Below are positions 1 to 6,034 of a stretch of 6,034 bases of DNA, one piece after another. Each line of letters starts with the position of its first letter. The stretch's first letter is position 1. The translations under genes and the position numbers were made by a program. Origin of the DNA: Chloroflexota bacterium. Lineage in GTDB: Bacteria; Chloroflexota; Dehalococcoidia; SZUA-161. The DNA is taken from assembly GCA_016865955.1 (NCBI GenBank), contig VGNW01000146.1, forward strand, positions 1-6,034, given 5' to 3'. The notes under the pieces are model-generated. The model saw nothing but the letters and a program-made list of their open reading frames with translations. It did no database searches and had not been told where the DNA came from.

Positions 1-599
1 GGGTGTATGAGATTACCAGAGGTTTGCTCGCTAAAAATAAATTTGTGGTCATGCTGGGCGGAGAACATTCGCTTACGCTGGGGGCGGTAAAGGCTCTGCA
101 CGAGAGACACTCGAAACTCTCGGTGCTGCAACTGGATGCGCACACCGATTTAAGAGATGAATATCTGGGCACCAAGTACGGCACAGCCAATGTGATGCGG
201 CGGGTCGGGGAGATTTGCCCCGTTGTCCCCGCGGGCATTCGTAGCTTCAGCCTCGAGGAACACCGGTTCATGCAGGAGCGGGGGATAGAGCCGTTTTGTG
301 CCGAGGATTGGAGTAAACCCGACTTCGCAAGCAGGGTTATTTCCAGGCTTTCTCCTCAGGTTTATGTAACCATAGATTTGGATGTTTTCGACCCCTCGAT
401 TATGCCTGCGGTGGGCACGCCCGAGCCCGGCGGATTGAACTGGCAACAGGTTCTGGGGCTTTTAAGAGCGGTATCGCGACGCAGGCGGATCGTCGGGTTC
501 GATGTAATGGAGCTATGTCCCCGGGAAGGGCCGACCTCGTGTGCCTATCTTGCTGCCAAGCTGGTCTACAAACTCATAGGTTACACCATAGCCTCTTAG
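1..599 (+). CDS. Agmatinase/arginase-family ureohydrolase, 5'-truncated
   Basis: This is the C-terminal part of a ureohydrolase, a cytoplasmic dinuclear-manganese enzyme family that splits urea from agmatine, arginine, aminopropylagmatine or similar guanidino compounds, often in polyamine synthesis. The reading frame is open at the left edge. The GTG at base 3 is probably an internal valine, since family members run near 290-305 residues and only 198 are present. Counting from that codon, the metal ligands are visible: H22 in GGEHS, D45/H47/D49 in DAHTD, and D125/D127 in TIDLDVFDPS. GTPEPGG (138-144) and the late glutamate E170 in FDVMELCP are also present. One thing is odd. Where relatives, as I recall them, have a YSHA-type motif with a catalytic-site histidine, this protein reads Y59-G60-T61-A62. 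Agmatinase is the likeliest label, but the exact substrate cannot be fixed because the substrate-binding N-terminal part is missing. It ends in TAG, 133 bases before the kinase gene, and shows no functional link to it. Confidence 0.9.
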   Translation, partial: VYEITRGLLAKNKFVVMLGGEHSLTLGAVKALHERHSKLSVLQLDAHTDLRDEYLGTKYGTANVMRRVGEICPVVPAGIRSFSLEEHRFMQERGIEPFCAEDWSKPDFASRVISRLSPQVYVTIDLDVFDPSIMPAVGTPEPGGLNWQQVLGLLRAVSRRRRIVGFDVMELCPREGPTSCAYLAAKLVYKLIGYTIAS

Positions 600-650
600 C
601 CTCATCTCAGCCGTACTATTTTCCTATAGCCCAACGCACTAAATAACCAT

Positions 651-716
651 TGTTACATAAAGGTATGTGCGCTAATGTCTGAACAGGATATTCGCGTATC
701 AGTTCTGCTACATAAA
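651..716 (+). repeat. Direct repeat TGYTACATAAA, two copies 55 bases apart
   Basis: Copy one is TGTTACATAAA at 651-661 and copy two is TGCTACATAAA at 706-716; they differ at one of eleven positions. The second copy directly abuts the right end of the dyad at 681-705. The 55-base pitch is close to five helical turns, so two bound proteins could lie on roughly the same DNA face. The sequences are AT-rich and short, so chance is a real alternative. Confidence 0.3.
681..705. promoter_or_regulatory. Imperfect inverted repeat upstream of the kinase gene
   Basis: The arms read GAAC-AG-GATA (681-690) and TATC-A-GTTC (697-705) around the six-base centre TTCGCG. Eight base pairs match, with an unequal 2-versus-1-base interruption in the middle of the arms. 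The dyad ends 27 bases before the kinase start codon. It could be a binding site for a dimeric regulator or a weak hairpin in the mRNA leader; there is no T run, so it is not a terminator. No known operator is recognised. Confidence 0.35.
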
Positions 717-720
717 ATAT

Positions 721-726
721 GGTGGG
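721..726 (+). promoter_or_regulatory. Probable ribosome binding site of the CHASE4 kinase
   Basis: GGTGGG lies six bases before the ATG at 733. It is only a partial Shine-Dalgarno match. The start is nevertheless well fixed, because an in-frame TAA sits at 673-675 and no ATG, GTG or TTG lies in this frame between it and 733. Confidence 0.5.
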
Positions 727-732
727 CTGAAT

Positions 733-3669
733 ATGTCTTTGCGCAGAAAAACTCTATTAATCATACTGGCAACGCTCGTAGCGTTGATTGTAATTTTGTT
801 TGTAGTTTCACAAACTATCTTCCTCAGAAGCGCCATCCGTTTGGAAGAGCAGGATACCCGTAAGAATGTTGAGCGTGCCCTGAACGCGCTTTCTCAGGAG
901 GTATCCTATGTAGAGTCTACTGCGGGCGACTGGGCTCCCTGGGACGATACCTATGCTTTCATCGATGACGTCAACGAAGCTTATATCCAGAGCAATCTTA
1001 TTGACGACACTTTTATCAATCTGGGACTCAACCTGATGCTATTTGTCGAGTCCTCAGGTCAGATTGTTTTCGGCAAGGCTTTCGACCTGCAGAATGAACA
1101 GGAAGTACCGGTCCCCGAGAGTGTTAAAGAGCACCTTTCTGCTAACAGCCTGCTTGTGCAACATGACAGCATAGAGAGCACTGTTTCGGGGATGATTCTT
1201 CTGCCCGAAGGCCCCATGCTCATTGCCTCGCACCCCATTCTTACCAGCGAACACAAAGGCCCTATCAAAGGAACACTGATTATGGGACAATACCTTGACT
1301 TCGCAAAGATCGACTACATGGCTGAAACAACGCGTTTGTCCTTGTCGATAGAGCGATTGGATGCTCCGCAGACCAGTCCCGAATTCAAGCAGGCATTCGA
1401 AGCCCTATCCGAGGATTCGCCCTTTTTCGTACAGCCTCTGGATAGGAATTCTGTTGCTGGATACGCTCTGATAGAAGATGTGTATGGGATTCCCGTACTC
1501 ATGTTGCGCGCTGAGATGCCGAGAGCAATCTACCAGCAGGGACAGACCAGTTTGCTTTATTTCGTGGCATCGCTCTGGCTGGTCGGCTTCGTGTTTGTTG
1601 TAGTCATCATGTTGCTTCTGGAGAAATCAGTGCTCTCGCCTTTGACCCGACTCAGTTTGAGCGTGGGGAATGTAGGCAAAAGCGGTGACCCGTCGGCACG
1701 CGTGTCATTGGTTAATAAATCCGGGAATAAGTCCACAGGTGGGGATGGATTGTCGAGTCTTACAGGTGAGATTAACAGAATGCTTGATGCGCTGGAAAGC
1801 TCGCATAAGGCGCTTGCGGAATCGGAGGATAAATTCAAACGTTTGGTAGAAGATATGAACGACAGCTACTTCGTGGTTCAGGACTCCAGGGTGGTATTTG
1901 CTAACTCCCGAAGTACTGAGATGCTGGGTTACTCTGTCGAGGATGTGATCGGTAGGCCCATAGCTGACCTCCTTGCTCCTGAGGTTCTGAAAGTTGTGTC
2001 GGATTGGCATAGGAAGAGGACACACGGCGAAACAGCACCACAACAATATGAAGTAGAGCTGGTCAAGAAAGACGGGACGAAATGCACGGTTGAGCTGGGA
2101 ACCAGAAGCATAGATTACACAGGTAAACCTGCTGCCTCTGTGGTCATACGTGATGTCACCGAGCGTAAGTTTGCAGAAGAGGCGCTGCGTGAGAGCGAGG
2201 CAAGATTTAGAAATGTGCTCGATAATTCTCTGGACATGATATATCGATTGAATCTCCGCACCGGCAGATATGACTATGTCAGTCCATCTTCGGAGAGGGT
2301 TTTTGGCCTGAAACCCGAGGAGTTCATTGCCCAGGGGATAGACGACCTGAGTTCCTTAGTACATCCCGATGATGCGAAGGGGCTTAGTGAAAATATCAAT
2401 AATTTCATTTTGAGCTTGGGAAAAGAGTGCTTATCTGCCGAATATCGTGTGAAACACAGGGAGTCGGGATATCGCTGGGTAAGTGACAGGCGCTCACTGG
2501 TATGGGGTGACGACGGCATGCCCGCAGCGGTCGTAGGTGTCTTGAGAGATATTACTGAACGCAGGGAGATGGAGGAGGCGCTTCGTCAATCCGAGCAGCA
2601 CTATTCCGCACTGGTCGAAAGCATGACGGATTCCGTCTTCAAGCTCAAAGGAAAATGGATTACCTGGTGTAACGACAGGGTGGAAAAGATGTACGGGTAT
2701 ACCAGAGAGGAGCTAACGGGTAAAGAGGCCGGTTTTCTTCTCCCCGAAGGTGAAAACCTCCGGGAATTTATGGTAAAGGTTTCCGCAGCACTCGCGGAGC
2801 CGGGGCATTTCCACAGTTCGGGCAGAGTTAGAAAAAAGAACGGAAGCCTGATGGACGTGGAATACATCGTTTCGAGGATAAAGGGAGGAGAAACTGTTGA
2901 ACTGGTGGCAGTGTCCCGCGACATAACCGAGCGAGTGAAGGTTGAGGAGAAGTTGAAACAAACAATGGCTGAGCTGGCTCGTTCCAATACCGAACTGGAA
3001 CAATTTGCCTATGTCGCCTCGCACGATTTGCAGGAGCCTTTGCGCATGGTGGCGAGTTATACACAGCTCCTGGGGCGACGCTACAAAGACAAGCTCGGTG
3101 CCGATGCCGATGAGTTCATTGGTTATGTTGTGGATGGGGCTGCTCGAATGCAGCAGCTTATCAATGACCTTCTGGCTTACTCGAGAGTGGGCACGCGAGG
3201 CAAGCCTTTGGAAACTACTAACTGCGAGGTAGTTCTAGATAAGGCGCTGCTTAATCTGAAGACGACAATTGAAGAAAATCATGCTGTAGTCACCCATGAT
3301 GCGCTGCCTGCAGTGATGGCTGATTCATCGCAGCTTGTGCAGCTATTTCAAAATCTGGTGGGCAATGCCATCAAATTCCATGGCGATAGGCTGCCGGAGG
3401 TACATATCGGGGCGGAACGTAATGGAACTGAGTGGATTTTCTCAGTTCACGACAATGGCATCGGCATCGACCCCAAATATTTCGAGCGCATCTTCGTGAT
3501 TTTCCAGCGTTTGCATGCTAGGGATGAGTATCCCGGAACGGGCATCGGACTCGCTATCTGCAAAAAGATCGTGGAGCGCCATAAGGGAAAAATCTGGGTC
3601 GAATCACAGCCCGGCAAAGGTTCGACATTCTATTTCACAATACCAAAGGTAGCGGAGGGGAAAACATGA
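733..3669 (+). CDS. CHASE4/triple-PAS membrane sensor histidine kinase
   Basis: This is a 978-residue two-component sensor that should sense signals outside the cell and phosphorylate partner receivers inside. The N-terminus is basic (RRK) and runs into TM1 (about 8-30). An extracytoplasmic CHASE4 domain follows, with its hallmark DWAPWDDTY at 66-74 and a probable end near 190-205. TM2 spans about 274-296, then comes a degenerate HAMP-like linker (297-352). Three PAS/PAC units follow, at about 364-480, 488-612 and 620-735, each closing with D-[VI]-T-E-R at D474, D606 and D730. A charged helical linker (about 736-757) leads to the HisKA domain with phospho-acceptor H764 in SHDLQEPLR. The ATPase domain is complete: N874/N878 (QNLVGNAIKF), D907-NGIG, the F-box IFQRLH and GTGIGL at 935-940. 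The HDLQEPLR and FQRLH signatures are those of phytochrome-like kinases that pair with Rcp1-type regulators, and such a regulator is the next gene. There is no fused receiver. The CHASE4 ligand is unknown, and none of the PAS domains shows a cofactor motif I can assign. Confidence 0.95.
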   Translation: MSLRRKTLLIILATLVALIVILFVVSQTIFLRSAIRLEEQDTRKNVERALNALSQEVSYVESTAGDWAPWDDTYAFIDDVNEAYIQSNLIDDTFINLGLNLMLFVESSGQIVFGKAFDLQNEQEVPVPESVKEHLSANSLLVQHDSIESTVSGMILLPEGPMLIASHPILTSEHKGPIKGTLIMGQYLDFAKIDYMAETTRLSLSIERLDAPQTSPEFKQAFEALSEDSPFFVQPLDRNSVAGYALIEDVYGIPVLMLRAEMPRAIYQQGQTSLLYFVASLWLVGFVFVVVIMLLLEKSVLSPLTRLSLSVGNVGKSGDPSARVSLVNKSGNKSTGGDGLSSLTGEINRMLDALESSHKALAESEDKFKRLVEDMNDSYFVVQDSRVVFANSRSTEMLGYSVEDVIGRPIADLLAPEVLKVVSDWHRKRTHGETAPQQYEVELVKKDGTKCTVELGTRSIDYTGKPAASVVIRDVTERKFAEEALRESEARFRNVLDNSLDMIYRLNLRTGRYDYVSPSSERVFGLKPEEFIAQGIDDLSSLVHPDDAKGLSENINNFILSLGKECLSAEYRVKHRESGYRWVSDRRSLVWGDDGMPAAVVGVLRDITERREMEEALRQSEQHYSALVESMTDSVFKLKGKWITWCNDRVEKMYGYTREELTGKEAGFLLPEGENLREFMVKVSAALAEPGHFHSSGRVRKKNGSLMDVEYIVSRIKGGETVELVAVSRDITERVKVEEKLKQTMAELARSNTELEQFAYVASHDLQEPLRMVASYTQLLGRRYKDKLGADADEFIGYVVDGAARMQQLINDLLAYSRVGTRGKPLETTNCEVVLDKALLNLKTTIEENHAVVTHDALPAVMADSSQLVQLFQNLVGNAIKFHGDRLPEVHIGAERNGTEWIFSVHDNGIGIDPKYFERIFVIFQRLHARDEYPGTGIGLAICKKIVERHKGKIWVESQPGKGSTFYFTIPKVAEGKT
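2560..2578 (+). repeat. DNA repeat in PAS linker, near-copy at 6013-6031
   Basis: CGCAGGGAGATGGAGGAGG here matches CGCAGGAAGATGGAGGAGG at 6013-6031 at 18 of 19 bases. A third, shorter match, GATGGAGGAGG, lies at 5664-5674. All three encode the same linker (ER-x-x-MEE) directly after a PAC end. This is partly forced by protein conservation, but shared codon choice could also reflect domain duplication or recombination between the two genes. Confidence 0.5.
3654..3660 (+). promoter_or_regulatory. Strong ribosome binding site for the single-domain regulator
   Basis: GGAGGGG sits inside the last codons of the kinase gene, five bases before the ATG at 3666. It supports this start, which overlaps the kinase stop codon. 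Confidence 0.8.
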
Positions 3670-4115
3670 TTACTTCAGTGTCTAATGGGGTGGTTGAGAT
3701 TTTGCTGGTAGAGGATAACCCGGGCGATGTGCGGCTGACTTTGGAAGCCTTTCGGGAAGCCAAAGTCTGTAACACATTGCATACGGTGCCGGACGGTGTG
3801 GAAGCTATGGCATTTCTGAGGAAAGAAGGCAGGTATGAAAAGGCGCCTTCTCCCGACCTTATTCTGCTGGACCTGAATCTGCCCAGGAAGGACGGCCGTG
3901 AAGTCCTCGCCGAGTTGAAAGCAGATGAAGCACTGAAGCATGTCCCCGTGGTGGTTCTGACAAGTTCAAAGGCGGAACGGGATATCGCCAGAAGCTATGA
4001 GCTGCAGGCAAGCTGCTACGTGACCAAGCCGCTGGATTTAGACCAGTTCATCTCAGTAGTGAAATCAATCGGGGATTTCTGGCTGGCTGTCGTAAAACTG
4101 CCGCGGAGCGATTGA
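3666..4115 (+). CDS. Single-domain response regulator, Rcp1 type
   Basis: This 149-residue protein is a free-standing receiver with no output domain. The acidic pocket is E16/D17, the phospho-acceptor is D69 in LLLDLNLPRKDG, the switch threonine is T99 in VVLTSSKA, and K121 precedes P122 in YVTKPLD. The C-terminal end, FWLAVVKLP at 138-146, and the length are typical of the Rcp1 family, the partners of cyanobacterial phytochrome Cph1 and of related PAS kinases. Its ATG overlaps the kinase stop as ATGA, which indicates translational coupling and near-certain co-expression with its probable phosphate donor. By inference it is a shuttle or a protein-binding switch, perhaps toward the following receiver-PAS protein. 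All key residues are intact, so it should be phosphorylatable. Confidence 0.95.
   Translation: MITSVSNGVVEILLVEDNPGDVRLTLEAFREAKVCNTLHTVPDGVEAMAFLRKEGRYEKAPSPDLILLDLNLPRKDGREVLAELKADEALKHVPVVVLTSSKAERDIARSYELQASCYVTKPLDLDQFISVVKSIGDFWLAVVKLPRSD
4105..4108 (+). promoter_or_regulatory. Ribosome binding site of the receiver-PAS protein
   Basis: GGAG lies eight bases before the ATG at 4117, within the last codons of the regulator gene. It fixes the start one base after that gene's TGA; the receiver domain begins at once after this methionine, which agrees. Confidence 0.65.
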
Positions 4116-4116
4116 A

Positions 4117-6034
4117 ATGGACAACGAAAAGATCACAGTTCTGCTTATTGAAGATAACCCCGGCGATGCCCGGCTGATACAGGAGTACCTCTCTGAATCC
4201 GGAAGCGACATATTCAGACTGGAGCGGGTCGACCGACTCTCGCTGGGACTGGAACGCTTTACGAAGGGCGACATAGGGGTTATTCTCCTGGACCTCACTT
4301 TGCCCGATAGCCAGCGTCTGGAAGGCTTGACTAAAGTATTAGCGAAAGCCCCTCACGTGCCGGTAGTCGTGCTGAGTGGCGTCAAAGATGAGAAGGTTGC
4401 AATCGAAGCAGTTCATGCAGGAGCGCAGGACTATCTGGTCAAGGGAAGTATAGATGCAAATTTGTTAGTGCGATTGCTAAGACATGCTATCGAGCGACAT
4501 CGGCTGCGGGTCGCTCTGCGGCAAAGCGAGTCTCGCTATCGCCTGCTGGCGGAGAATATTGCGGATGTTGTCTGGGTCGCCGATGAGAAGGGGTGGATAA
4601 CCTATGTCAGCCCGTCTGTAGAGCGGCTGCTGGGGTATACAGCTGAGGAGGTGGAAAGGCTCAGAATCAGGGATATTCTAACTGTAGATTCTGCGGACCA
4701 GGCACGCAGATTAACTAGAAATCAAATAGAAGTAGGCGTACAGCAATCACGCTCTTCTCCATTGTCGCTCACTCTGGAGCATGTACGAAAAGATGGTTCC
4801 ACCGTGTGGGCAGAGGTCATGCTATCATTCCTACTGGATAAAAAGGGAAATTTCGCCGGGATTATGGGATCGACTCGTGACGTTACCGCACGTAAGATAG
4901 CGGAGGAGGCATTGCAGCGGAGCGAAGAGCACTTCAGGGCGCTAATTGAAAATGCCTCGGATGCCGTCCTCGTAATGAATGAGGATTTGACATTGAGGTA
5001 CGAAAGCCCCGCCGTTGAACGTATGCTTGGCTACAGAGTGGAGGAGCGAATCGGAAGAAGTGGCCTCGAACATGTTCACCCCGACGATATACGAGATGCA
5101 AATATCACTAAAAGGGTCGACCGATTTTTGAAGGAATCTGGTGCCGTTATGCAGTCGGAGGTACGCGTAAGGCATAAGGATGGCTCTTGGCGCAATATTG
5201 AAGTGACGGGTAGGAATCTTCTCAATAACGCCATGATAAGGGGAGTAGTGGTCAACTTCCGTGACGTCACAGAGCGCAGAAAGGCTGAGGAGGCGCGGAG
5301 AGAGAGTGAGGCGCGGTTCCGCACGGTTTTTGAAGGTACGGGCATGGCTATGGCGCTTATAGACAAGAAGGGGATACCTTTGGGTATCAATCCAGCGTTC
5401 TCTCGGATGTTCGGCTACAGCTTTGAGGAATTCTGCAGTATAAACAATTTGAAATATCTGCATCCTGACGATGCGATGGCAGACGCAGGGCTTTACATGG
5501 AAATGCTGAAGGGTAAGCGCGACCATTACACAATCGATAAGCGTTATATTCGTAAGAATGGCGAGGTCTTATGGGGACGACAGAACCTCTCCGCAGTAAG
5601 AGATGTTGAAGGCAAACCGGAATACTTCATTGCCATGATAGAGGATATAACCGAGCGTAAGAGGATGGAGGAGGAGATAATTGCGCTCTCAAACGCCTTC
5701 AGGGCTACTCTTGACCCTGTGCTGATCCTTGATATGAAGGGCAATGTCAGGGAAGCAAACGATGCGGCTCGCAGATTATTTGAAACGGATGAGCCCGGCG
5801 TAAGTGCGTTGAAATACGTAGCGCCTGAAGATAAAGAGAAGGTTACTGCGGTGTTACAGGACCTTATAACGAGTGGAACTCCCGGCATAGCTCAGTTCAA
5901 TATTGTTACCAGGACGGGACGCAGGGTGCCGCTTGAAGCCTCTGGGAGCTTGATACTAGGTGTGAACAAAGAACCGGTGGGAGTCGTGATTGTGGAGAGG
6001 GACCTTACAGAGCGCAGGAAGATGGAGGAGGAAG
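4117..6034 (+). CDS. Receiver plus four-PAS signalling protein, 3'-truncated
   Basis: An uninterrupted frame runs from ATG 4117 off the right edge, giving 639 whole codons with no stop. Residues 6-125 form a receiver domain: acidic pair E12/D13, phospho-acceptor D59 in LLDLTLPDS, S87 at the switch position, and K109 in YLVKGS. K109 is followed by glycine rather than the usual proline, a variant I recall from receivers heading PAS proteins. Four PAS/PAC units follow, at about 137-260, 269-388, 397-514 and 525-634, ending at D255-VTAR, D383-VTER, D510-ITER and D629-LTER. Short charged helices rich in EE link them. There is no transmembrane segment, so it is cytoplasmic. It lies one base after the Rcp1-type regulator, in the same operon, so its receiver is a natural target of the upstream kinase. 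In proteins of this build the C-terminus is usually a histidine kinase, less often a GGDEF or other domain; here it is outside the window and unknown. No PAS cofactor could be assigned. Confidence 0.93.
   Translation, partial: MDNEKITVLLIEDNPGDARLIQEYLSESGSDIFRLERVDRLSLGLERFTKGDIGVILLDLTLPDSQRLEGLTKVLAKAPHVPVVVLSGVKDEKVAIEAVHAGAQDYLVKGSIDANLLVRLLRHAIERHRLRVALRQSESRYRLLAENIADVVWVADEKGWITYVSPSVERLLGYTAEEVERLRIRDILTVDSADQARRLTRNQIEVGVQQSRSSPLSLTLEHVRKDGSTVWAEVMLSFLLDKKGNFAGIMGSTRDVTARKIAEEALQRSEEHFRALIENASDAVLVMNEDLTLRYESPAVERMLGYRVEERIGRSGLEHVHPDDIRDANITKRVDRFLKESGAVMQSEVRVRHKDGSWRNIEVTGRNLLNNAMIRGVVVNFRDVTERRKAEEARRESEARFRTVFEGTGMAMALIDKKGIPLGINPAFSRMFGYSFEEFCSINNLKYLHPDDAMADAGLYMEMLKGKRDHYTIDKRYIRKNGEVLWGRQNLSAVRDVEGKPEYFIAMIEDITERKRMEEEIIALSNAFRATLDPVLILDMKGNVREANDAARRLFETDEPGVSALKYVAPEDKEKVTAVLQDLITSGTPGIAQFNIVTRTGRRVPLEASGSLILGVNKEPVGVVIVERDLTERRKMEEE

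Larger units (their letters stand above)
600..732. other. Intergenic gap, probable control region of the signalling operon
   Basis: This is the only non-coding stretch in the window. I see no GC-rich hairpin followed by a T run after the ureohydrolase stop, so an intrinsic terminator is not supported. The region is AT-rich in its middle. A weak sigma70-like pair is possible, TTGTTA (650-655) and TAATGT (673-678) with a 17-base spacer, but the second hexamer matches the consensus at only 3 of 6 positions. TAAAAT (713-718) is a better -10-like hexamer but has no good -35. A short dyad TAAC-N4-GTTA lies at 644-655. The best-supported structures here, a dyad at 681-705 and a direct repeat, are listed separately. 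Confidence 0.5.

Noticed and set aside
3..5. GTG as the true start of the ureohydrolase gene
   Set aside because: It would remove about 90-100 residues of a conserved fold, and the frame is open to the left edge, so the gene is cut by the window rather than short.
600..650. Possible terminator after the ureohydrolase gene
   Set aside because: Only very short pairings such as CTAT/ATAG are present, with no GC-rich stem and no following T run.
675..863. 62-codon plus-strand frame beginning MSEQDIRV before the kinase gene
   Set aside because: Most of it runs inside the kinase gene in another frame, over the region encoding TM1. It has a poorly spaced ribosome site and no recognisable domain. 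A leader peptide role cannot be excluded but nothing supports it.
1705..2046. 113-codon minus-strand open frame
   Set aside because: It lies opposite the HAMP-like linker and first PAS of the kinase; its product has no family features.
4942..5526. 194-codon minus-strand open frame
   Set aside because: It is antisense to PAS2 and PAS3 of the receiver-PAS gene, whose motifs are clearly coding on the plus strand. The antisense product shows no domain, so it is a shadow of codon usage.
5664..5676. GGAGGAGG stretches that look like internal ribosome binding sites
   Set aside because: They encode the glutamate-rich linker after PAC motifs, recur at each such linker, and are not followed by a new gene start.

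Overview
The window holds four plus-strand genes and no RNA gene, mobile element or CRISPR array that I can see. It comes from a prokaryote with a moderate base composition. The agmatinase-type sequence and the stack of PAS sensor proteins would fit an anaerobic Dehalococcoidia/Chloroflexota bacterium or a methanogen-like archaeon. This placement is an inference from protein style only and is weak.

Layout: (1) 1-599 is the 3' two-thirds of an agmatinase/arginase-family (ureohydrolase) gene; its start lies outside the window. (2) 600-732 is the only intergenic gap. It carries an imperfect dyad (681-705) flanked by two copies of TGYTACATAAA, which could be the control region of the next genes. 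(3) 733-3669 encodes a 978-residue membrane sensor histidine kinase: TM, CHASE4, TM, HAMP-like linker, three PAS domains, then a complete kinase core of the HDLQEPLR (phytochrome-like) type. (4) 3666-4115 encodes a 149-residue single-domain response regulator of the Rcp1 type. (5) 4117 to the window edge encodes a receiver domain followed by four PAS domains. It is open at the 3' end, and its output module is not visible.

Genes 2 to 4 are packed with an ATGA overlap and then a 1-base gap, so they very probably form one translationally coupled operon. The likely logic is an outside signal read by CHASE4, integration by cytoplasmic PAS domains, phosphate transfer from H764 to the free receiver (D69) and/or to the receiver that heads the third protein (D59), and further sensing by that protein's PAS array. 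Neither visible receiver is joined to a DNA-binding domain, so the visible output is protein-protein signalling rather than direct transcription control.

This is a sizeable signalling operon of known parts rather than a clearly new system. The points most worth checking are the replaced active-site histidine of the ureohydrolase, the dyad/direct-repeat cluster before the kinase, and the unseen output of the third signalling protein.
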